Notes: generated by a model from the letters alone, not told the origin. Counted from the first letter of the stretch, positions 16,505 through 26,441 are shown. The stretch is 64,000 bases of DNA from CAZRRV01 sp045660865 (GCA_045660865.1 JAZREP010000011.1:1-64000); one strand, 5' to 3'. Translations and numbers: made by a program.

Positions 16505-16684
16505 ATGTTGAATCCCGCTATTGGTAAATTAATTAATGCAAGTGAGAGCCGTTATAAACTGGTTCTTGATGTTGCTCAAAAGGCAAGAGATATTGCAAAA
16601 GAAGCTCAGGATAACAAAGAAATTATCACTGAAAAAACCGTTACCTTGGCTATGAATGAAATGGCCGCTGATTTAGAGGACTAA
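16505..16684 (+). CDS. rpoZ: RNA polymerase omega subunit
   Basis: The 59-aa protein has MLNPAIGKLI at the N-terminus and SRYKLVLDVAQKAR.IA..., followed by KTVTLAMNEMA, all matching omega. It promotes assembly of RNA polymerase. A longer frame opens at 16424 inside gmk. AAAGGAG 7 bases before 16505 and the family N-terminus decide this start. Position between gmk and priA is standard for Firmicutes, although coaBC, often found here, is absent. Confidence 0.93.
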   Translation: MLNPAIGKLINASESRYKLVLDVAQKARDIAKEAQDNKEIITEKTVTLAMNEMAADLED

Positions 16685-16720
16685 TAAGTTTTAAAGACTT
16701 TAAAGAAGGAGGCTTGCCGT

Positions 16721-19168
16721 ATGGGGAAAATGGTTGCCGGTGTTGCTGTCGATCAGAAAATTTACCGTATCGACAAGCTTTATGATTATCTTATTCCTCA
16801 AACACTTTTAGAAGATACCCAGCCGGGTAAGCGTGTTATGATACCTTTTGGTGGCGCCAACCGTGCAGTTATGGGTATTGTTATGCAAATAAAACCTTTG
16901 CAATCAGAAGAACCGCTTAAAGAAATCCTTTCGGTTGTAGATGAGAAACCTGTTTTAAATGCTGAAATGCTGCAACTGGTTAATCGATTAAAGGAACAGA
17001 CCTTTTGTACATATTACGGTGCAGTTCAACAGCTTTTGCCAACAGGCGCCTCATATACCGTTAAAAGCTCTTATTTAGCGGCACCTGATATTTCAAATGA
17101 AATATTGTTGAAAATTTCTGATGATGCAAAGGCCGTTTTGCAATTGTTATCAACTACTGATACACCGCAAACCGCTGAAAAAATTGCCGAGAAGACAGGC
17201 TTAAATAATATTGAACCTCTTTTGCGTAAGCTTTGTAAGGATGAATTGATTATTAAACAAAGCACAGCCAGGCAAAATACAGGTCTTGCTACAGTTAAGA
17301 TGGTAAAACTGCCTGAAAGACCGCTATCGGCTAAACTTACAGCAAAACAACAAACAGTTTATGATACTTTAAAAAACATCGGTTGCGCTTCAATCAAGGA
17401 GCTTTGCTATTATACGGGTGTTGGTGTTTCAGTTGTAACTAATATGATAAACAAAGGCTATTTAATTGCCTATGATATTGCAAAATACCGTATGCCGTAT
17501 CATTTCGGTGCGCCTGCCAATGCCGAAGAGATTGTTTTAACAGACGAACAGGAAAAGGCGTACAAACAATTACTAAAAGATTATAATAGCGAAAAGGCGG
17601 CAGTTTCCTTGCTTTACGGTGTTACCGGAAGCGGAAAAACCCAGGTGTTTTTAAAAATGGTTGACCATTGCATAAATGATGGTAAAACCGCTATTATAAT
17701 GGTCCCCGAAATTTCCTTAACACCTCAAACGTTAAGAATTTTCAGCCGCCGTTATGGCGATTCTATTGCAGTTTTCCACAGTGCTATGTCAAAGGGTCAA
17801 AGGCTTGATGAATGGCGCCGGGTTAAAGAAAACAAACCGAAAATAGTTATTGGTACACGCTCGGCAATTTTTGCGCCGCTAGAAAATATCGGTCTAATTG
17901 TTATGGATGAGGAGCAAGAGGGTAGTTATAAGTCTGAAAAAGCGCCTAGATTCCACGCAAGAGATATTGCAAAATTCCGTGCTAATTATCATAATGCATT
18001 GTTGATTCTTTCCTCTGCTACACCTTCGGTTGAAACCTATTCCAAGGCAAAATCGGGCATCTATGGTTTGGCAAGTATAACACACCGTTACGGCAATGCT
18101 ATATTGCCTGAGGTAATAACGGTAGATATGCGCAAAGAACTGGCGGCCGGCAACCCCTCGGTAATCAGCCGACTGTTAGCAGATGAGTTGCAGGCTGTAT
18201 TGGATGAAGGCAAACAGGCAATACTTTTATTAAATCGGCGTGGTCACAATACCTTTGTGTCTTGCTCGGCTTGTAATAATGTTATTACCTGTGATAATTG
18301 CAGTATTTCGCTGACATATCACTCAGCAAACAACCGCCTAGTATGTCACTATTGCGGTAAGTCAATACCTTTTGTGCAACACTGTCCTGTTTGCGGTAAT
18401 GCGCATATCAAATATTCAGGACAAGGCACACAAAAGGCGGAAATTGAATTAAAGGCAATGTATCCAAATGCTCGTATACTTCGTATGGATGCCGACAGCA
18501 CGATGACTCGTACCGCCTTTGAAGAAAAAATAACCGCTTTTGCTAACAAGGAGTACGACATTTTAATCGGTACTCAAATGGTGGCAAAAGGTTTGGATTT
18601 TCCGGATGTCACACTTGTCGGTGTGCTTAATTCGGACCAATCGCTCTACAGCGATGATTTTAGAAGCTTTGAAAAAACCTTTTCCTTGCTGACTCAAGTG
18701 GTCGGTCGTTCGGGAAGAGGAGATGCAAAGGGTAAAGCAATTATCCAAACGAATGACCCGGATAATGATATAATTCAGCTTGCCGCAATGCAGGATTATC
18801 TAGGCTTTTTCGATAATGAAATTTTAACTCGTCAAATTATGGTCTATCCGCCGTTTTGCGAGCTTACCGTTGCTTATGTATTGGCAGAAGAACGTGATAT
18901 GGCAGAAAGCGGAGCTAACTTTGTTGCTGAGTTTGTTAAGAATAAATTAAGTGACGAGTTTGCTGATGTAAAAATTATTGCTTTAGGACCAATACTTTGC
19001 AGTATACCAAAGGTAAATAATAAGTATAGGTACAGAGTTATATTCAAACATAAGAATAATAAATCAACACGCCGGTTGTTCGATGCATTGATACATGCTT
19101 TTTACGAGCAACGGAAATTTAAGGATGCAAGTTTGGTGTTAGACCATAACCCTGAAACCATTATATAA
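16721..19168 (+). CDS. priA: Primosomal protein N' (replication restart helicase PriA)
   Basis: The 815-aa ATP-dependent 3'-5' helicase reloads the replisome at stalled forks. It has the N-terminal DNA-binding domain (VDQKIYRIDKLYDYLIP), Walker A GVTGSGKTQ and the DEAD-like box. Two interleaved zinc-binding Cys clusters follow (CSACNNVITCDNC...CHYCGK...CPVCGN), then helicase motifs V-VI (GTQMVAKGLDFPDVTLVG, QVVGRSGRG). Motif II reads DEEQ where most PriA proteins have DEEH. Length is somewhat above the E. coli protein, as is common in Firmicutes. GAAGGAGG lies 9 bases before ATG. Confidence 0.96.
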   Translation: MGKMVAGVAVDQKIYRIDKLYDYLIPQTLLEDTQPGKRVMIPFGGANRAVMGIVMQIKPLQSEEPLKEILSVVDEKPVLNAEMLQLVNRLKEQTFCTYYGAVQQLLPTGASYTVKSSYLAAPDISNEILLKISDDAKAVLQLLSTTDTPQTAEKIAEKTGLNNIEPLLRKLCKDELIIKQSTARQNTGLATVKMVKLPERPLSAKLTAKQQTVYDTLKNIGCASIKELCYYTGVGVSVVTNMINKGYLIAYDIAKYRMPYHFGAPANAEEIVLTDEQEKAYKQLLKDYNSEKAAVSLLYGVTGSGKTQVFLKMVDHCINDGKTAIIMVPEISLTPQTLRIFSRRYGDSIAVFHSAMSKGQRLDEWRRVKENKPKIVIGTRSAIFAPLENIGLIVMDEEQEGSYKSEKAPRFHARDIAKFRANYHNALLILSSATPSVETYSKAKSGIYGLASITHRYGNAILPEVITVDMRKELAAGNPSVISRLLADELQAVLDEGKQAILLLNRRGHNTFVSCSACNNVITCDNCSISLTYHSANNRLVCHYCGKSIPFVQHCPVCGNAHIKYSGQGTQKAEIELKAMYPNARILRMDADSTMTRTAFEEKITAFANKEYDILIGTQMVAKGLDFPDVTLVGVLNSDQSLYSDDFRSFEKTFSLLTQVVGRSGRGDAKGKAIIQTNDPDNDIIQLAAMQDYLGFFDNEILTRQIMVYPPFCELTVAYVLAEERDMAESGANFVAEFVKNKLSDEFADVKIIALGPILCSIPKVNNKYRYRVIFKHKNNKSTRRLFDALIHAFYEQRKFKDASLVLDHNPETII

Positions 19169-19184
19169 CTAAGGAGATTTTTTA

Positions 19185-19640
19185 ATGGCAATTCGTAATA
19201 TCGTTTGTGAAGGTGACGACCTTTTACGCAAAAAATGCCGAGAGGTTGATAAGTTCGATGAGAAGCTTTCGGTGCTTATAGATGATATGCTTGATACTAT
19301 GTATGAAGCAAATGGCGTTGGCCTTGCCGCACCTCAGGTCGGAATTTTAAAGCGTGTTTGCGTTATAGATATCGGCGACGGCCCTATTGAACTTGTAAAC
19401 CCTGTTATTGTAGAAACCAGCGGTGAGCAGATTTCACCCGAGGCTTGTCTTTCTTGCCCCGGTCGTTGCGGAACAACAAGCAGACCTAATTTTGTGCGTG
19501 TAAAAGCACAAAATCGTCACGGTGAAGAGGTCGCTTATGAGGGTGAAGAATTGCTTGCAAAGGCATTCTGCCACGAAATAGACCACCTTGACGGCAAACT
19601 GTTTATTGATGTTATCTTGGAAGAGCTTGAGGAAGAATAA
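19185..19640 (+). CDS. def: Peptide deformylase
   Basis: Removes the N-formyl group from nascent proteins. All three metalloenzyme motifs are present in 151 aa: GVGLAAPQVG (motif 1), EACLSCPG (motif 2, Cys metal ligand) and HEIDHLDG (motif 3, two His ligands and the catalytic Glu). It lies 16 bases after priA and 4 bases before fmt, the enzyme that installs the formyl group on initiator tRNA. Confidence 0.97.
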   Translation: MAIRNIVCEGDDLLRKKCREVDKFDEKLSVLIDDMLDTMYEANGVGLAAPQVGILKRVCVIDIGDGPIELVNPVIVETSGEQISPEACLSCPGRCGTTSRPNFVRVKAQNRHGEEVAYEGEELLAKAFCHEIDHLDGKLFIDVILEELEEE

Positions 19641-19644
19641 AAAT

Positions 19645-20574
19645 ATGAAAATTGTTTTTATGGGCACGCCTGATTTTTCGGTGCCTTGCTTAAACGCTTT
19701 GCTCGAAGCAGGACATACTGTTGAGGCTGTTTTTACACAGCCTGACAAAGCCCGTGGCAGAAAACAGGTACTTACTCCACCTGCTGTTAAAGAGGCTGCC
19801 TTGCAACATAATTTAACTGTTTATCAACCAAACACCTTGCGTGACGGTGAAGCGTTAAGAATTATAAATTCTATTAAACCTGATTTAATAGTTGTTGTAG
19901 CCTACGGCAAGATTTTGCCTAGTGAAATTCTTAGTGCTGCAAAATACGGATGCATAAATGTTCACGCTTCTTTACTGCCTAAATTCCGTGGCGCCTCTCC
20001 AATACAGTCTGCAATTCTTGCAGGTGAAGCCGAGACAGGCGTTACAACAATGCAGATGGATGAAGGGCTTGATACAGGCGATATTTTGCTTCAAACCCGT
20101 GTTAAAATTGAGGATAACGACACTGCTGAATCGCTTTTTGATAAGTTGAGCCAAAAGGGTGCAGAACTTTTAGTTGAAACAGTTGAAAAACTGTCCTCCG
20201 GTGAAATAGCACCGCAAAAACAAGACGATAAAAAAGCAACACATTGCACAGTCTTAACTCGTGAAAGCGGTAAAATTGATTGCAACAAATCAGCGAAAGA
20301 AATTGTTGATTTAGTTCGTGGCTTGTACCCTTGGCCTGCCGCTTATTTTGAACTAGAACAAAAGAAATTCAAGGTTTATTCTGTTTCTCTAGGTAAAAGC
20401 ACAACAGCTAAGCCGGGAACTTTAAGCAGTGATAAAAACGAAATATTACTGGCTTGCGGTGATGGCAAAGCAATTTCAATATTGGAAATTCAGCCCGAGG
20501 GCAAAAGAAGAATGACCGCTAAGGAATTTTTAAATGGATTTAAATTTACGGAGGATTTGACGATTGACTGCTAA
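19645..20574 (+). CDS. fmt: Methionyl-tRNA formyltransferase
   Basis: Formylates Met-tRNA(fMet) using 10-formyl-THF. The 309-aa protein has MKIVFMGTPDFSVPCL at the N-terminus, catalytic NVHASLLPKFRGASPI with the key Asn and His, and DTGDIL. The C-terminal tRNA-binding domain contains LYPWPAAYF. The frame is open from 19588, but the family start MKIVFMG is at 19645. The end overlaps rsmB by 11 bases. Confidence 0.96.
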   Translation: MKIVFMGTPDFSVPCLNALLEAGHTVEAVFTQPDKARGRKQVLTPPAVKEAALQHNLTVYQPNTLRDGEALRIINSIKPDLIVVVAYGKILPSEILSAAKYGCINVHASLLPKFRGASPIQSAILAGEAETGVTTMQMDEGLDTGDILLQTRVKIEDNDTAESLFDKLSQKGAELLVETVEKLSSGEIAPQKQDDKKATHCTVLTRESGKIDCNKSAKEIVDLVRGLYPWPAAYFELEQKKFKVYSVSLGKSTTAKPGTLSSDKNEILLACGDGKAISILEIQPEGKRRMTAKEFLNGFKFTEDLTIDC

Positions 20575-21811
20575 TCCTAGAAAATTGGCTGTTGAGGCAC
20601 TGGTATCTGCTGAAAATGGCGGTTACAGCAATTTGGTTTTGGATAAAACACTCAAATCTAATTCATTAACACCAGAGGATGAGGCTTTTTTCTCTGCGCT
20701 TTTTTACGGCACCATTGAGCGGTTGCTGACAATTCATACTATTCTGGGTCGCTATTGCTCGCATCCTGTTAAAAAGTTAAAACCTGAAATTCGTGCTATA
20801 CTTTCAAGCGCAGGTTACCAACTGCTGTTTATGGATAAAATTCCCCAATCTGCCGCTGTGAATGAAGCAGTTAAGCTTGTAAGGGCAGGGAAATACAAAC
20901 AGCTTTCAGGTTTTGTAAATGCAGTTCTTCGTTCAATTACCCGTGATAAAACTAAATTGGCAGAAGAATTACAAACAACTGATGATTTGTCATTTAAGTA
21001 CTCTGCCGCATCTTCTTTTGTAAATGAACTTGTAAATGAATACGGCAGGGAACAGGCAGAAGAGTTTTTAGCATCTGCTTTTTCAAAACCGCCTGTCTTT
21101 GCAAGAAGGAATACACTTTTGCAAGAAGCAGTTGATGATGAAAATTATTTGTCTACAGATGTGGAAAACTGTTTTGTTGTAAAAAATTTGAACCGCTTTT
21201 TAAATGGCTCTGACTTTGAAAACGGACAGTTCCATGTTGAAGACAAGGCGTGCCAAATTGCTTGTAAAGTTCTTGATGTGCAACCGGGCGAGCGTGTTCT
21301 GGACACTTGTGCCGCTCCGGGTGGTAAAACCTTTACGTTAGCACAATATATGCAAAACACGGGCGAAATTGTTGCTTGCGACCTTCATGCACACCGTGTA
21401 AACCTGATAGAACAAGGTGCAAAGCGGCTAAAAATAACTAACATTAAGGCACAAGTTAACAATGCAGGTAAAAGCAACTCCGAATTAGGTGTGTTTGATA
21501 AAATTTTGTGTGACGTGCCTTGCTCAGGTTATGGTGTTGTTCGCCGTAAACCCGAAATAAAACTAAAAGAAATAAATCAGTTTGCTGATTTACCAGATAT
21601 ACAGTATGAAATATTAAAAACTTCTGCTTCATATTTGAAAAAAGGCGGTTTTTTACTCTATTCTACTTGTACTGTGCGCAAAGAAGAGAATGATTGTGTT
21701 GTTGAGCGCTTTGTAAAGGAGAATAAGGATTACAAAATAGTTACAAAGCGACAGCTTATGCCGCAAACCGATGGGACTGACGGCTTTTACTACTGTCTTT
21801 TAACGAGGTGA
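20564..21811 (+). CDS. rsmB: 16S rRNA (cytosine-967-C5)-methyltransferase
   Basis: The 415-aa protein has an N-terminal NusB-like RNA-binding domain (~1-140, AVNEAVKLVRAGKYKQLSGFVNAVLR). This is followed by a Rossmann SAM-dependent m5C methyltransferase: VLDTCAAPGGKT, CDVPCSGYGVVRRKPE with the motif IV Cys, and YSTCTVRKEEN with the motif VI nucleophile. It starts at TTG 20564 with GGAGG 9 bases upstream, inside fmt. Context within def-fmt-rsmB-rlmN is typical. Confidence 0.95.
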   Translation: MTANPRKLAVEALVSAENGGYSNLVLDKTLKSNSLTPEDEAFFSALFYGTIERLLTIHTILGRYCSHPVKKLKPEIRAILSSAGYQLLFMDKIPQSAAVNEAVKLVRAGKYKQLSGFVNAVLRSITRDKTKLAEELQTTDDLSFKYSAASSFVNELVNEYGREQAEEFLASAFSKPPVFARRNTLLQEAVDDENYLSTDVENCFVVKNLNRFLNGSDFENGQFHVEDKACQIACKVLDVQPGERVLDTCAAPGGKTFTLAQYMQNTGEIVACDLHAHRVNLIEQGAKRLKITNIKAQVNNAGKSNSELGVFDKILCDVPCSGYGVVRRKPEIKLKEINQFADLPDIQYEILKTSASYLKKGGFLLYSTCTVRKEENDCVVERFVKENKDYKIVTKRQLMPQTDGTDGFYYCLLTR

Positions 21812-21815
21812 TATA

Positions 21816-22847
21816 TTGCCTAAATTGGATATCCAATCAATGTATTTAAGCGAGATTGAAGCCTGGCTTATTGAAAATAATTTCCCAAAATTTCACGGAA
21901 AACAAATCTTTGCTTGGTTGCATCAAAAGTCGGTGACTTCTTTTGATGAAATGACCAATTTATCTAAAAATTTACGTGCAGAACTTCAAAATAGTTTCTA
22001 TATTGTAACTATTAAAACAAAGAAGAAACTTGCATCAAGCATTGATGATACTGTAAAATATCTTTACGAGTTGCCTGACGGAGAGCTTGTAGAATCTGTT
22101 TTAATGAAGTATCACCACGGATATACTGTCTGCGTGTCGACACAGATAGGTTGCAAAATGGGTTGTACCTTTTGCGCATCCTGTAAGAACGGATTTATTC
22201 GCAATCTTACTGCATCGGAAATTTTAGCGCAGGTTGCGGCAGCCGCAAAAGATATGGGTGTGCGTATCTCAAATATCGTTATGATGGGTATGGGGGAGCC
22301 GCTCGATAATTTTGAAAATTCAATCCGATTTATTCGTCTTATTACCTCACCTGAGGGACTTAATATAGGATGCAGACATATTTCGCTTTCTACGTCGGGT
22401 GTTGTACCGAATATATATAAATTAGCCGATATGCAGTTGCCTGTTACGTTGTCAATTTCGCTTCATGCGTCTGATGATGAAACGCGAAACCGCATAATGC
22501 CGGTTAATCATAAATGGAATATTGAAGAGCTATTAAAAGCTTGCCGCTATTTTTTAGCGCAAGGTGGGCGCAGAATTTCATTTGAATATGCTTTAATTTC
22601 GGGTGAAAACGATTCAATATCTACCGCAGATGCATTGGCAAATCTTTTAAAAGGAATGCTCTGCCACGTAAATCTTATCCCGGTTAACAGCGTTGAGGAG
22701 AATAAATATTCTCCTCCCGATAAAAAGCGTATATTACAGTTTCAAAAACGTTTAGAAGCGCACGGAATCACAGCAACGGTGCGCAGAACATTAGGCTCGG
22801 ATGTTAACGCATCCTGCGGCCAATTGCGAAACCAAAACTTGAAATAA
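21816..22847 (+). CDS. rlmN: 23S rRNA (adenine-2503-C2)-methyltransferase RlmN
   Basis: The radical-SAM enzyme methylates A2503 of 23S rRNA and, in homologues, A37 of some tRNAs. The 343-aa protein has the [4Fe-4S] motif C113-X3-C117-X2-C120 in GCKMGCTFC, MGMGEPLDN, LSISLHA, and a C-terminal Cys in NASCGQLR that carries the methyl intermediate. The initiator is TTG at 21816 behind GAGGTG. It lies 4 bases after rsmB. Confidence 0.96.
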   Translation: MPKLDIQSMYLSEIEAWLIENNFPKFHGKQIFAWLHQKSVTSFDEMTNLSKNLRAELQNSFYIVTIKTKKKLASSIDDTVKYLYELPDGELVESVLMKYHHGYTVCVSTQIGCKMGCTFCASCKNGFIRNLTASEILAQVAAAAKDMGVRISNIVMMGMGEPLDNFENSIRFIRLITSPEGLNIGCRHISLSTSGVVPNIYKLADMQLPVTLSISLHASDDETRNRIMPVNHKWNIEELLKACRYFLAQGGRRISFEYALISGENDSISTADALANLLKGMLCHVNLIPVNSVEENKYSPPDKKRILQFQKRLEAHGITATVRRTLGSDVNASCGQLRNQNLK

Positions 22848-22870
22848 ACTTAATTGTCAGGAGGTGTGTT

Positions 22871-23602
22871 ATGAAAATTTTCAGTGCTACCGATAAAGGT
22901 CGAGTGCGCGACAGCAATCAAGACTCGTATGCGGCAGGCCGTTTGAGTGATACAGCAACCTACGCCGTTGTTTGTGACGGTATGGGTGGAGCAAACGGCG
23001 GTAATGTTGCCAGTGCAATTGCCGTAAAAACAATATCAGAAAGCTTTACTCGTAATTTTCGTAACAACATGACTGACGGCTCTATCCGTATGCTGATGGA
23101 GTCGGCAATTTCAACGGCAAACAGCGCTGTTTTATCAGCTGCGTCAAAAAACCCGGACTATAAAGGTATGGGTACAACAGTGGTTACTGTTATTGTGGAA
23201 GGAGAACGGGTAACGCTTGCCCATTTGGGAGACAGCCGAGCCTATCTTTTCACTAACGGTGATTTAAAGCTTTTGACTCACGACCACTCAGTTATTCAAT
23301 CTATGATTGATAGAGGTCAGTTGACTGAAACGCAAGCAAAATACCATCCCGATAAAAACGTCATCACTCGTGCGCTTGGCGTTAATAAGGACATAGATAT
23401 TGACTTTGATGATTTGCTTTTAAATTCGGGTGATATGATATTGCTTTGTACAGACGGGCTAACTAATTATGTTGAAAAAGAACGGCTTGTCTTCTTGATT
23501 AACAAAACCGAACCCGAACTGCTCCCTGAGGCTTTCATAAAATCGGCTAATTCAGGTGGCGGCGGCGACAATATTACAGCAGTTCTTTTGGCTAATGAAT
23601 AG
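22871..23602 (+). CDS. prpC: PP2C-type Ser/Thr phosphatase (PrpC/Stp)
   Basis: The 243-aa PPM-family Mn/Mg-dependent phosphatase has DSNQDS near residue 15, VCDGMGGANGG with metal-binding Asp and Gly, HLGDSRAYLF, LCTDGLTNYV, and GGGDNITAVLL at the C-terminus. Directly upstream of prkC (19 bases), it is expected to reverse that kinase's phosphorylation of proteins such as EF-G, CpgA/RsgA and cell-wall regulators. Confidence 0.95.
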   Translation: MKIFSATDKGRVRDSNQDSYAAGRLSDTATYAVVCDGMGGANGGNVASAIAVKTISESFTRNFRNNMTDGSIRMLMESAISTANSAVLSAASKNPDYKGMGTTVVTVIVEGERVTLAHLGDSRAYLFTNGDLKLLTHDHSVIQSMIDRGQLTETQAKYHPDKNVITRALGVNKDIDIDFDDLLLNSGDMILLCTDGLTNYVEKERLVFLINKTEPELLPEAFIKSANSGGGGDNITAVLLANE

Positions 23603-23621
23603 TATAGTAGGTGAGTGAATT

Positions 23622-25538
23622 ATGGATAAATTTGTTGGAAAACGCCTTGATGGCAGATATGAAATTAAAGAGGTTATTGGCGTAGGCGGTATGGCAGTTG
23701 TTTATAAAGCCTATGATAATATTGAGGATAGAATAGTTGCAGTAAAAATCCTTAAAGAAGAGTTTTCCTCAAATGAGGAATTTTTGCGTCGTTTCAAAAA
23801 CGAGTCAAAGGCTATCGCTGTGCTTTCGCATCTTAATATCGTTAAGGTGTTTGATGTAAGCTTTGGTGATATACTGCAATATATCGTTATGGAGTATATA
23901 GACGGTATAACCTTAAAAGAGTTTATTGAACAGCAGGGCGCTTTGCGTTGGAAGGATGCAGTTCACTTTACTATACAAATCCTCCGTGCTTTGCAGCACG
24001 CTCATGACAAGGGTATAGTTCATCGTGATGTTAAGCCGCAAAACATTATGCTATTACCTGATGGTAAAATTAAAGTTACCGACTTTGGTATTGCCCGTTT
24101 TGCACGAAGTGAGCATCAAACCATGACCGATAAAGCCATTGGTTCTGTGCATTACATTAGCCCTGAACAAGCACGTGGTGATGTTACCGATGAAAAGAGT
24201 GACTTGTATTCTATTGGTATTATGCTTTACGAGATGCTGACAGGAGAATTGCCGTTTGAGGCTGAAAATGCCGTTTCGGTTGCAATTATGCAGCTTCAAA
24301 ACGAGCCCAAAAATCCTCGTGAAATCAATTCTGAAATCCCGTTGGGTCTTGAACAAATCACTATGAAAGCAATGCAGAAGGATAGTTTAAAACGCTATCA
24401 AACTGCCGCTGAAATGCTGTGCGATTTAGAAGAGTTCAGACGTGACCCTGAAATGGTGTTTGAACATAATTACTTTATCGATGAGGAGCCTACACGCTTA
24501 GTTGACGAGGAAGAAGAGGATGAGGATGAGGCACCGCAAAAGCCGCCTATTATTCCGATTTTGGCAGGTATTGCATCTGCGTTAATCCTTGTTATAGCTA
24601 TTTTGGCAGTCCTGTTTATACCCAAACTGTTTAGCGGTACATCAGGCGCCTTTGAATGCCCCAAGCTTGTTGGTAAAAAATATGATGATATAACAACAAG
24701 TAAGGATTATGTAGGCTTAAACTTTAAGGTTGAACAACAACATGATAGCGAGGTTGAAGCAGGATACATTATTGACCAAGAGCCTGCTCCCGGCAGAAAG
24801 ATAAAGAATTCTCAAACCATAACAATAATTGTTAGTCTTGGTACAAAACAGGTTACCGTACCTGATGTATATGAATACTCTGAGGCCGAAGCAGTTTCCA
24901 CATTAAAGGCAAGTAATTTTGCAATTGATAAAACAATTGAAATTTCGGATGAGCACATTGCTAAAGGTAGTGTTGTAAAAACAGAGCCTGCACGCAATAA
25001 AAATGTTCCTGAAGGTACAAAAATTATACTTTATATCAGTAGCGGTGCAGAGGTTAAAATGGCTAAGATACCCAGTCTTACCGGTCTTTCTGTAGATGTT
25101 GCTAAACGTGAAATTGAGCAAAATGGTTTTAAAATCGGTGAAGTTAACGAGGTTAATAGCACAATGCCTAAGGGTGTTGTAGTATCACAAACCCCTGACG
25201 TTTCTCAATCAACTGCAGAGCGTGGCTCAGCAATACACATTGATGTAAGTAACGGAGTTGCGCCTGAGTACACTTGCGATATTTCAATTAAATTTAACGA
25301 TGCCTTCAGTGAGGAAAGCGGCAAGCTTGAGGTTCGTTTTTCTAACGGTGATGTTGTAAAAGCAGATAATATCAATTACAAAGGTTCTTACGATTTTAAA
25401 TATAAATCAACCTATGAAAAGACCTTAACGGCAGAAGTGTATATTTATCCTGCAGACAATGAAATGCATTATCAGACCTTGTCTGTAAATGTTAAGGAAA
25501 ACAAAGTTTCTGTTAAAAATAATTATGCCGGTGAGTAG
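23622..25538 (+). CDS. prkC: Ser/Thr protein kinase with PASTA repeats (PrkC)
   Basis: The 638-aa membrane kinase has a eukaryotic-type kinase domain at ~12-275, with Lys42, HRD 134-136 and DFG 154-156. An acidic juxtamembrane stretch (288-305) precedes one transmembrane helix at ~309-336. Three PASTA repeats follow at ~343-545 (CPKLVGKKYDD, VPDVYEYSEAEAV, IPSLTGLSVDVAK), then a ~90-residue C-terminal extracellular extension without an obvious repeat. PASTA domains bind muropeptides; in spore-formers PrkC drives germination in response to peptidoglycan fragments. It is followed by rsgA at 3 bases. Confidence 0.95.
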   Translation: MDKFVGKRLDGRYEIKEVIGVGGMAVVYKAYDNIEDRIVAVKILKEEFSSNEEFLRRFKNESKAIAVLSHLNIVKVFDVSFGDILQYIVMEYIDGITLKEFIEQQGALRWKDAVHFTIQILRALQHAHDKGIVHRDVKPQNIMLLPDGKIKVTDFGIARFARSEHQTMTDKAIGSVHYISPEQARGDVTDEKSDLYSIGIMLYEMLTGELPFEAENAVSVAIMQLQNEPKNPREINSEIPLGLEQITMKAMQKDSLKRYQTAAEMLCDLEEFRRDPEMVFEHNYFIDEEPTRLVDEEEEDEDEAPQKPPIIPILAGIASALILVIAILAVLFIPKLFSGTSGAFECPKLVGKKYDDITTSKDYVGLNFKVEQQHDSEVEAGYIIDQEPAPGRKIKNSQTITIIVSLGTKQVTVPDVYEYSEAEAVSTLKASNFAIDKTIEISDEHIAKGSVVKTEPARNKNVPEGTKIILYISSGAEVKMAKIPSLTGLSVDVAKREIEQNGFKIGEVNEVNSTMPKGVVVSQTPDVSQSTAERGSAIHIDVSNGVAPEYTCDISIKFNDAFSEESGKLEVRFSNGDVVKADNINYKGSYDFKYKSTYEKTLTAEVYIYPADNEMHYQTLSVNVKENKVSVKNNYAGE

Positions 25539-25541
25539 CTT

Positions 25542-26441
25542 ATGAAATGTTTGCTGGTTAAGGCGGTTTCGGGATTTTATTATCTTGAAACCGCCATCGG
25601 TTTATTAGAAGCAAAGGCAAGAGGCACTTTAAAAAGAGATGGTATTTCTCCCGTTGCGGGTGATTATGTTGAGGCTGAAATAGAAAACGGCAGTTGTGTT
25701 ATTACTGCTGTTTTGGAACGGAAGAATTTCTTTGTCCGTCCGCCTATGGCGAACATTGATAAACTTTTTATTGTTTCTGCACAGAGCACTCCACAACCAA
25801 ATCCTCTATTGATTGACCGCCTTGTTGCCATTGCTGAAATGAAGAAAATACAGCCTATCTTAGTCTTTAATAAGTCTGATTTAGGTGAGTTTGACCCTGA
25901 GTGTATTGATGCCTACCAAAAAGCGGGGATTCCTTTGCATATTGTTTCTTGCGCAGATGGTACGGGTTTTGATGGACTGCGTAATGAGTTGACAGGTCAC
26001 ATCTGCGCCTTTATCGGCAATTCCGGTGTAGGTAAATCCTCTATATTAAATAAGTTGTTAGGAGAGCAGCGCCAAACAACAGGTGATGTAAGCCAAAAGC
26101 TTGGTAGAGGCCGTCATACAACACGTCAGGTTGAATTGATTGAATTTGGTGAAAAAACTTATATTGTTGATACACCCGGATTTTCCACATTAGATATGCA
26201 GGCGTATGAAACTTTTTACAAGGATGAATTACCGTCAGGCTTTAGAGAGTTTCAACCCTTTATCGGCGATTGCCGTTTTTCAACCTGCACACATACAACT
26301 GAGCCCGGCTGTGCTGTTATAGAAGCGGTTGAGCAGGACAAAATAGGCAAATCAAGACACAATAGCTATTTGGCTATTTTTAATGAGGTTAAAGATTTGC
26401 AACCCTGGCAAATTAAAAATAAAAAACACCCTATTAAGTAA
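25542..26441 (+). CDS. rsgA: Ribosome small-subunit-dependent GTPase RsgA (CpgA)
   Basis: The 299-aa circularly permuted GTPase is involved in 30S maturation. It has an N-terminal OB fold (SPVAGDYVEAE), G4 NKSD, P-loop GNSGVGKSS, G3 DTPGF, and a C-terminal zinc-binding Cys/His region (CRFSTCTHTTEPGCAV). In Bacillus CpgA is a PrkC substrate, in line with the prpC-prkC-rsgA order. rpe and thiN, which separate cpgA from spoVM in Bacillus, are missing here. Confidence 0.96.
   Translation: MKCLLVKAVSGFYYLETAIGLLEAKARGTLKRDGISPVAGDYVEAEIENGSCVITAVLERKNFFVRPPMANIDKLFIVSAQSTPQPNPLLIDRLVAIAEMKKIQPILVFNKSDLGEFDPECIDAYQKAGIPLHIVSCADGTGFDGLRNELTGHICAFIGNSGVGKSSILNKLLGEQRQTTGDVSQKLGRGRHTTRQVELIEFGEKTYIVDTPGFSTLDMQAYETFYKDELPSGFREFQPFIGDCRFSTCTHTTEPGCAVIEAVEQDKIGKSRHNSYLAIFNEVKDLQPWQIKNKKHPIK

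Noticed and set aside
24470..24664. Minus-strand frame with a Ser run opposite the acidic linker of prkC
   Set aside because: The Ser run is simply the complement of the Glu/Asp codons of the juxtamembrane segment.
24650..25250. PASTA region of prkC considered as a DNA repeat array
   Set aside because: Repeats are protein-level domains with diverged nucleotide sequence, not tandem DNA repeats.
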